From Apricaphanius iberus (taxonomy: Eukaryota > Chordata > Actinopteri > Cyprinodontiformes > Aphaniidae): a stretch of DNA of 64,000 nt. Made by a program: the position numbers and the translations under genes. The stretch lies in NCBI GenBank assembly GCA_028564705.1, contig JAPXFQ010000204.1, positions 1 through 64,000 on the forward strand. The letters run 5' to 3'. Every line of letters begins with the position of its first letter. The stretch's first letter is position 1. Shown piece after piece: positions 58,505 to 64,000 of the stretch. The notes under the pieces were generated by a model that was not told the DNA's origin, did not search any database, and worked only from the letters and a program-made list of their open reading frames with translations.

Positions 58505-58585
58505 TGTTTGCGGGGCTGCACTGTTGACTTGCAGTAAGGAGGTCTTAGGTCTGAATCCTGGCTTGAGGGGTTTGCATGTTACACC
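58505..58585 (+). repeat. tRNA-like SINE scrap
   Basis: GGCTGCACTGTTGACTTGCA...TCTGAATCCTGGCTTGAGGG...TTTGCATGTTA resembles the tRNA-like head seen at 25090-25210. Too short to classify. Confidence 0.35.
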
Positions 58586-58619
58586 TCCTTTAGCTATAAT
58601 GGTAAGTGTAATAAATGTA

Positions 58620-59390
58620 GCATTTTTGTAGCTTTGGAGGCGAGGGTTCAGAGTTAGAGGCCCGACTCCGACATGAGAATCCAGTAGATAGCCAAGGCCC
58701 GTTAGCCAGTGCAGAGCCAACAAAAACAGAACCGGGTAGCGGTCCTTTAAAAGAAATCATGCAGCTGGAATCTAAGGCCGACTGGGTGACGGTACGTAGA
58801 AAGCATAGCTCTAGGACACAGCCCAAAGGGCACCACCAACCTGTCCTTGTTTCTAACAGATTTTTCCCACTCAACGACACACCCACTGTGAAGGAGTAAG
58901 GTAAGTAGCAGCTCCATAGTCATAAATGTGGCATTACAGACACCATAAACCATAGTCAAATGTTTTCCTGGAGCCAGAACAGGCAACATCAAATCCCACC
59001 TGAAACTGCTGGCTAAGGATAAGCGTAATTACAATAAGAATGTTATTCATGCTGGGAATTATGACACCTAGTTATGCCAATGGAGCTCACTAAAATTTGT
59101 GCTGCCTCGTGTTTGAGTTTGCTAAAATGATGTCAGACTCTGTAATATTTTCTGGCCCCCTGCCCGATCGGACCAGTGACACCATGTTTAGCCACATGCT
59201 GTATTTCCATCAATTGGTTGTCTGAGTGGTGTCCAGCAAACAACGTGGGCTGCATTGATAACTGTAAAACCTTTTGGGTAAAACCTGGTCTGATTCTGAG
59301 AGATGGCATCTATCCCACTTTGGATAGAGCAGTTCTTCTTTTTAGGAATCTGGACAGATTTATTAGTCCTTCAAAACACTGACAAACCAG
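58620..59390 (+). pseudogene. L2 ORF1 remnant (SGNH/esterase-type)
   Basis: Reads DWVTVRRKHSSRTQPKGHH and NRFFPLNDTPTVKE, then after frame breaks KCFPGARTGNIKSHLKLLAK, VIHAG (where the active-site GTND motif would follow; here decayed), and finally [31 protein letters not shown] and FRNLDRFIS. The last block corresponds to the DGIHP motif carrying the catalytic Asp-His of SGNH hydrolases, here changed to DGIYP. ORF1 proteins of fish L2 elements carry such an esterase-like domain; its job in retrotransposition is not settled. Multiple stops. Confidence 0.7.
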
Positions 59391-59519
59391 GGTCCAAACA
59401 GAGTCGTGGTTTAACCCACCTCTCTGCAGCTTCTGTTACCCACTCAATACACCACTGAGACAGTGTCTTGCCCACGGCCAAAATCAAACAGATTAAAAGT
59501 TAACCTAACAAAAGGAAAT

Positions 59520-61083
59520 TATGAAAATCTTATTAAAATACATATAACTTGGACAGATTTTCCCAAATCTGAAAGAAAATTTCATTACAGTGAAACTTTA
59601 TCAGACAATGCTGTGGCAAGTTTTAAATAATCTGTTACATTTACTGCTTCTATCAGTATCTCAGAATACCACAGTGGAAGGCAGCAATTCCATAACTAAC
59701 CCTTCAGAAATTGATGGTTTGGTTCACAGAATTACTTCCTCAATGCGTCTGGCGTGAGACAGCGTAGTCCCCTTTAAAAAAAAGAAAAGGTAATCAACCA
59801 TGGGAGGCTGGCTCCCTGGTTTAATGCAGAGTTGTGTACTTTAAAGCAGAATATTAGGAAACTGGAGAGAAAATGGCACTCTTCACACCTAGAGGATTCC
59901 TATTTAACCTGAAAAAATAGTCTACAGCTGTAGAAAAAGACCCTTTGACAAGCTAGAACAGCATATTTTTTTAAACCATTAATAGAGGTAAATAAAAACA
60001 ATCCTATGTTTACTTTTAGTGCAGATGCCCAAATCATTCCCCCTTCTCTCAGTAGCGATGACTTTATAGGATTCTTCATAAGTAAAATAAGTGTATTACA
60101 AATAAAATAATCAGCTTTTTTGCAAACATGATTATTTCTCTCTCAGTAAATGAGGCAGAGAGAATCGTAGAACCATGTTCATATCTGTACCGCTTTGATT
60201 CTGTTGAACTTTCGGAATTATCACAAGTATTAGCTTAATCTGAACCTTCAATTTATATGTTAGACCCCATTAAGGAAGTGTTCCCTCTGGTTACTGGCAC
60301 TATTTTAGATATGATGAATCTATCCTTAATAAATTAAAATGTAGCACAGGACCTTAAGGTTGTTGTGATTAAACCTTTACTTAAGAAACCCTCCCTCTGT
60401 CAAGATAATTTAGCTAATTAAAGACCTATATCTAACCTTCCTTTCTTACCCCAAATTCTTGAAAAAATTGTTGGTAATCAGGTATCTGAGCATCTAAACA
60501 GCTAAAACCTGTTTGAAGAATTTCAGTCAGGTTTTAGAGGTCGTTATAGCACTGAAACAGCCCTATTGAAAGTTATTAATTGATATTCTAATGGCCTCAG
60601 ATAATGGACTTTTGACTAATCTGGTCTTGTTGGATATCAGTGCTGCTTTTGACACAGGCGATCATAATATTCTTTTAGAAAGGCTCGAACATGCTGTAGA
60701 GATCAAGGGAACAGCACCAGGTTGGTTTAAACCATATCTGTCCGACAGATTCCAGTTTGTTCATGTAAATGATAAATCTCCTTCACAATCAAGTGTGACT
60801 TGTGGAGTACCACATGGTGCTTTGCTTGGACCAATTCTTTTTACTATATATGTATATGCTTCCAATTGATAAAATAATTAGATGGCATGGTATGACTTTC
60901 CATATTTATGCTGATGATACAAAACTATATTTATCCATAATTGCAGCTGAATCAAATCAGTTAGGTAGATTACAGGCCTGTCTCAAACACATTAAAACCT
61001 GGATGACTCTAAACCCTTGGCTTTTAAATTCAGACAAGACACAAGCTGTTGTCTTTGGGCCAGAAACTAGTAATACTGTGTAA
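59520..61083 (+). pseudogene. L2 reverse transcriptase remnant
   Basis: RT of copy C. Recognisable: FHYSETLSDNAVASF, LKQNIRKLERKWHSSH, KPLLKKPSLCQDNLAN (broken), LVLLDISAAFDTGDHNILL (catalytic Asp kept, next residues altered), VTCGVPHGALLGPILFTIY and the catalytic box YADDTKLYLS. Frameshift near 60865 and numerous stops between 59600 and 60590. It ends at VVFGPETSNTV where an insertion begins. Confidence 0.78.
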
Positions 61084-61110
61084 TACTCTGTGTAATATTT
61101 TACCAAGACA

Positions 61111-61124
61111 TGATAGATAGATAT

Positions 61125-61199
<75 letters not shown>
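61111..61199. repeat. (GATA)n microsatellite
   Basis: About 20 copies of TAGA/GATA with one TATA interruption near the left end. Confidence 0.95.
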
Positions 61200-61200
<1 letters not shown>

Positions 61201-61660
61201 AAAAAAATCCACATAACTGATTTGGGTTGATTTTGAAATAATTAATTTTATTGAGTAAACTAAATGTAAACATGTTGGGTCAACATAATACATTTAGGTT
61301 GCTATAATGCACAAAAATAAACAGCAGAGGATGGACTCAAACTCAGAAAAGGGCCTCTGTTTTCTGAGCAGCTGCACTAACCACTTTGCTACACAATAAC
61401 TCAAAAATGTTGTATATAGTAGCCAAATATATGTATGTCACTTAATTTCCAGTGTTAATTAAAAATTATTATAATATTATAAATACCTGCCAATTCCCTT
61501 TTTTCATGAAAAAAAGTGAAGGAATTGTATTACTGTAACCATTGCAATCATGTTTAGTTAACACTGGAAATGAAGTTGTGCCTTACACCAACCTGAATGT
61601 ATTAGGTTGACCCAACATGTTTACATTTAGTTCACTCAACAAAATTCGTTATTGCTAAAT
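61200..61660. mobile_element. Palindromic MITE, copy 2
   Basis: Inverted arms of about 57 bases at 61240-61300 and 61588-61648 (TTGAGTAAACTAAATGTAAA against its reverse complement), with an inner inverted pair around TTTCCAGTGTTAA. Related to 41025-41245. No coding frame. Confidence 0.75.
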
Positions 61661-61888
61661 AAACCTGTAGTGGGAAAAAGGCATTTTAAATAAGGAGGTG
61701 AGAGAGATTCCTTCATTTTATCTTGGAGGTTTATTTATATTTAAATTGATCATACAGGAGGACAGTACAAATCATAACGAATCCTGAATACTGCCCCGTG
61801 CCAGCTCAAAGTATGTATTAAGATCAGGAACCTTGCATCTATCTTTTCTGAAGACAAAACTCTTCTCTCAGGGTGGGAATTTCTCAGG

Positions 61889-62134
61889 ATGAAGGCACCT
61901 TCTTTCTTTCAACTCCAGAATATTGATAAAAGTAGGAACATCCTGTCCAGGAGTGATGCTGAGAAACTATGCCATGTATCTGTTACATGCAGGCTGGACT
62001 ACTGTAATTCTTTATCAGGAAGTCCAGGATATGCAATTAAAAGTCTTCAGTTGAAACAAAATGCTGCAGCAAAAGTTCTGATGAATATTAAAAAGAGGGA
62101 TTGCATTTTCTCCTTGTTAAATCCAGAATAGAGT
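61889..62134 (+). pseudogene. L2 C-terminal piece between insertions
   Basis: Reads QNIDKSRNILSRSDAEKLCH, RLDYCNSLSGSPGYAIKSLQ and NAAAKVLMNIKKRDCIF, collinear with the young copies at the corresponding place, then stops at a TTAA MITE. Confidence 0.8.
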
Positions 62135-62138
62135 TTAA

Positions 62139-62658
62139 AGTGATAGTCTGGACTTTGTAAGAAAAAAGAGAGAGAGCGTCATGATTTGAAAAAAAAAACC
62201 CAACCCAGGCTCCCTCCCCCTCTTTTTCTGATTGGTCTTGAAGCCGTGGCTACTTTTCCTTGCACGCGCCAGGTCAATGGGCCAAGACGTGCGGAGGAGA
62301 CAGAGAAAACAACCAGAGTGTCAAAAATGGAGTCATTGGAGGAGAGGATGCTTTTTTGGTTTGAAAAAGTCGGGACTAATGGCGAAGGCTTGATTCGGAG
62401 GCTCCGTGAAAACAGAAAACTGAGCATGCGCGCAGTTATGATCACACAGCGTTCGTGATGATTGACAGCCCTTGGCATCACTTGATTGGTTTAGGTGAAC
62501 GGCACTGTGGCTTTTGCGCCATAGCTGGGATACGTGAAGGCGGGACTTAATGTTATAATTCATAAAATTACTTATTTTAAATCAACATTTAAGGCCAGGA
62601 GGTCAGTTTAATACAATTCTTAAAATTTGTCATTCATTTAGAGATCCAGGCTATCACT
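62139..62658. mobile_element. TTAA-flanked MITE 1
   Basis: 520 bp with TTAA at 62135-62138 and 62659-62662 and terminal repeats AGTGATAGTCTGGACTTTG and, reverse complemented, AGTGATAGCCTGGATCTCT. The flanking LINE text joins cleanly if the element and one TTAA are removed. The inner sequence has no transposase. Confidence 0.8.
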
Positions 62659-62692
62659 TTAAGAGCCTCTTTATTCCCTATAAAGCCCTTAA

Positions 62693-63439
62693 AGCCACAC
62701 TCCGGATTATTTTGGGGAGCGCCTTTTTTTAAAAACCAACATAAGAAGGCCCCTTCCAAAACTTCCCTTCTCCCAACCCCTCCTGAAATTGGGCACGTGC
62801 GTCTCCTGTGATTTCACAGCATGTCATTGTATTGTGTACTTTATCAATAAAATATATTGATTTGCTTTACTAACCTGTTAAGAAGAAATGTGTCCAAAGC
62901 TGCTTCATTTTGAGCCTTTTAAGATTCAGTGGTAGCCTATCTCCATGTTGAAAAGCATCTCTGATGTAAATCGAGGGGGGGGGACACATAGCGACCTAAC
63001 ACCCTACTTTGGTTTGTGAGGTATTTTTCGAGTTTGTTGCCGTATTTCCCATTGTTTTTTTGTTTTTTCTGAAGTGGATTTAGCCCTGGAATGGCTAACT
63101 ATTTAGCAGAAGTTTGCTGTGACTTCTCCATGAGCGCTCTCTGCCATTATGGTGACTGTAAACAGGAAGACGCGGAGCGGCTTGTCTGCGCGGCCTCATC
63201 TCCAGAGGTTTGGGTGACGCGCGTACACGTTGATTGACAGGCAAAAACAGTAGAAACTTGAATTCTATTGGATAAAAAGAAATGGCGCTCAGTCCGAATT
63301 GCATAGGGGTTTGTGGGAGGAAAAGGGACTTAAGAAAAATAACAAATGTTGTGGAGCCTTTTGTCATTGTACTGAACCCCACATAATTTTAAAGATATGT
63401 GAAACTTTAATACATAAATAAATTCTCTGGAATGCAGCT
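62693..63439. mobile_element. TTAA-flanked MITE 2
   Basis: 747 bp with TTAA at 62689-62692 and 63440-63443 and terminal repeats AGCCACACTCCGGATTATT and, reverse complemented, AGCTGCATTCCAGAGAATT. Flanking LINE text continues from TATAAAGCCCTTAA to TGATCAAGCTCTATCATAC, matching the young copies. It has no transposase and differs from MITE 1 beyond the ends. Confidence 0.8.
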
Positions 63440-63443
63440 TTAA

Positions 63444-64000
63444 TGATCAAGCTCTATCATACATCAGAGATTTGATTGTTCCATATGTTCCAAACAGAGT
63501 ATTTTTCTCTCACAGTGCAGGTTTACTGGTAGTTCCTATGATTTTTAAAAGTAGAATGGGAGCAAGATCTTTGAGTTATCAGGCTCATCTCGTGTGGAAC
63601 CAGCTCCCAGTTTTAGTCTGTGAGGCAGACACTGTCTATATTTCAGATTAGGCTTAAAACCTTAATTTTAATAAGGCTTGTAGTTAGAATGGCTTACGTT
63701 ATCCTGAGTTATCTCTGTAGTTATGCTACTATAGACTTCGACTGTTGGAGGACAGACTGACCAGTTTTTTTCACTCCTCTACTTTTCTCCTCTACTACTC
63801 TCCAGTTCTATTTTCTGTTGTTATTTCATTTGTTAACCCTTATTTCTCTCAGTATTTTTCTCTCCATAGAAGAGGTCTGGTTTCCTTCTCAGAGATCAAC
63901 GCCCTGCTGGATAGGGAGAAATGACTTGGATGATCCTCACAGTGACCAAAAATTATCCATGTCCTGTTGTCAACTTTTTACTTTCTTTAATGGAGAAAGT
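63444..64000 (+). pseudogene. L2 C-terminus and 3' untranslated part
   Basis: Reads SSYIRDLIVPYVPNR-like text, then GLLVVPMIFKSRMGARSLSY and LVWNQLPVLVCEAD, followed by the untranslated CTTCGACTGTTGGAGGACAG also present in the young copies. Cut by the window end. Confidence 0.78.

Larger units (their letters stand above)
58620..64000 (+). mobile_element. Old L2 copy C with three insertions
   Basis: Same clade as copies A and B but highly diverged. Order: ORF1 remnant (58620-59390), inter-ORF text (59390-59515), RT (59520-61070), insertion (about 61075-61890), RT C-terminus (61889-62134), MITE (62139-62658), 26-base LINE piece, MITE (62693-63439), LINE C-terminus (63444-63660) and 3' untranslated part to the window end. 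The endonuclease domain is absent between about 59515 and 59520, so this copy lost it by deletion. Confidence 0.8.

Noticed and set aside
61030..61293. Frames with repeated LSIY residues
   Set aside because: They are translations of the GATA microsatellite.

Overview
The window is vertebrate nuclear DNA and almost certainly from a ray-finned (teleost) fish. It holds one host protein-coding gene, a four-exon xkr4 orthologue on the + strand, coding from 20838 to 44980. Around and inside it are many transposon families typical of teleosts: two L2-clade LINE families, Rex1, RTE, Penelope-like, Gypsy, piggyBac, three Tc1-like elements, hAT, several MITEs and a tRNA-derived SINE. The species cannot be named from this window alone.

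Layout. 1-9.5 kb is a nested stack: a young L2 copy (1-3470) abuts a 5'-cut Gypsy pol plus 3' LTR (3471-7756). The LTR abuts an older L2-type remnant (7757-8750), followed by a Rex1 remnant (8751-9490). 9.75-15.75 kb is a piggyBac-like transposon on the minus strand with a three-exon transposase; a second young L2 (10823-14075) sits in its second intron. 16.1-19.1 kb is a Rex1 LINE split by an LTR-like element (16512-18676, 5-bp target duplication GCAGA) that carries two minisatellites. 20.8-45 kb is xkr4, encoding a predicted 608-aa XK-related membrane protein. Intron 1 holds a hAT element with a Tc1-like transposon inside it. Intron 2 holds a Penelope 3' remnant, a second Gypsy pol, Rex1 pieces, a long-TIR element and a SINE. 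Intron 3 holds a palindromic MITE and an RTE copy split by a Tc1-like element.

Downstream of xkr4, a third Tc1-like element lies 356 bp past the stop codon. 50.5-53.3 kb is a second minisatellite-bearing element, interrupted by a Penelope 3' end and an L2 tail. 53.8 kb holds a second SINE copy. 58.6-64 kb is an old L2 copy (SGNH-type ORF1 plus reverse transcriptase) broken by a GATA-repeat/MITE insertion and by two TTAA-flanked MITEs only 30 bp apart.

The most notable host observation is that the last coding exon, single in mouse Xkr4 as I recall it, is split here by a 3.86-kb phase-2 intron. The most notable repeat observations are the LTR-like elements with codon-length tandem repeats, the LINE that landed in a piggyBac intron with target duplications but no normal LINE 3' end, and the SINE whose tail matches the young L2. 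I found no CRISPR array, prokaryotic operon, rRNA gene or intact host tRNA gene. No wholly new molecular system is evident; the novelty lies in the nested mobile-element architecture and the exon structure of xkr4.
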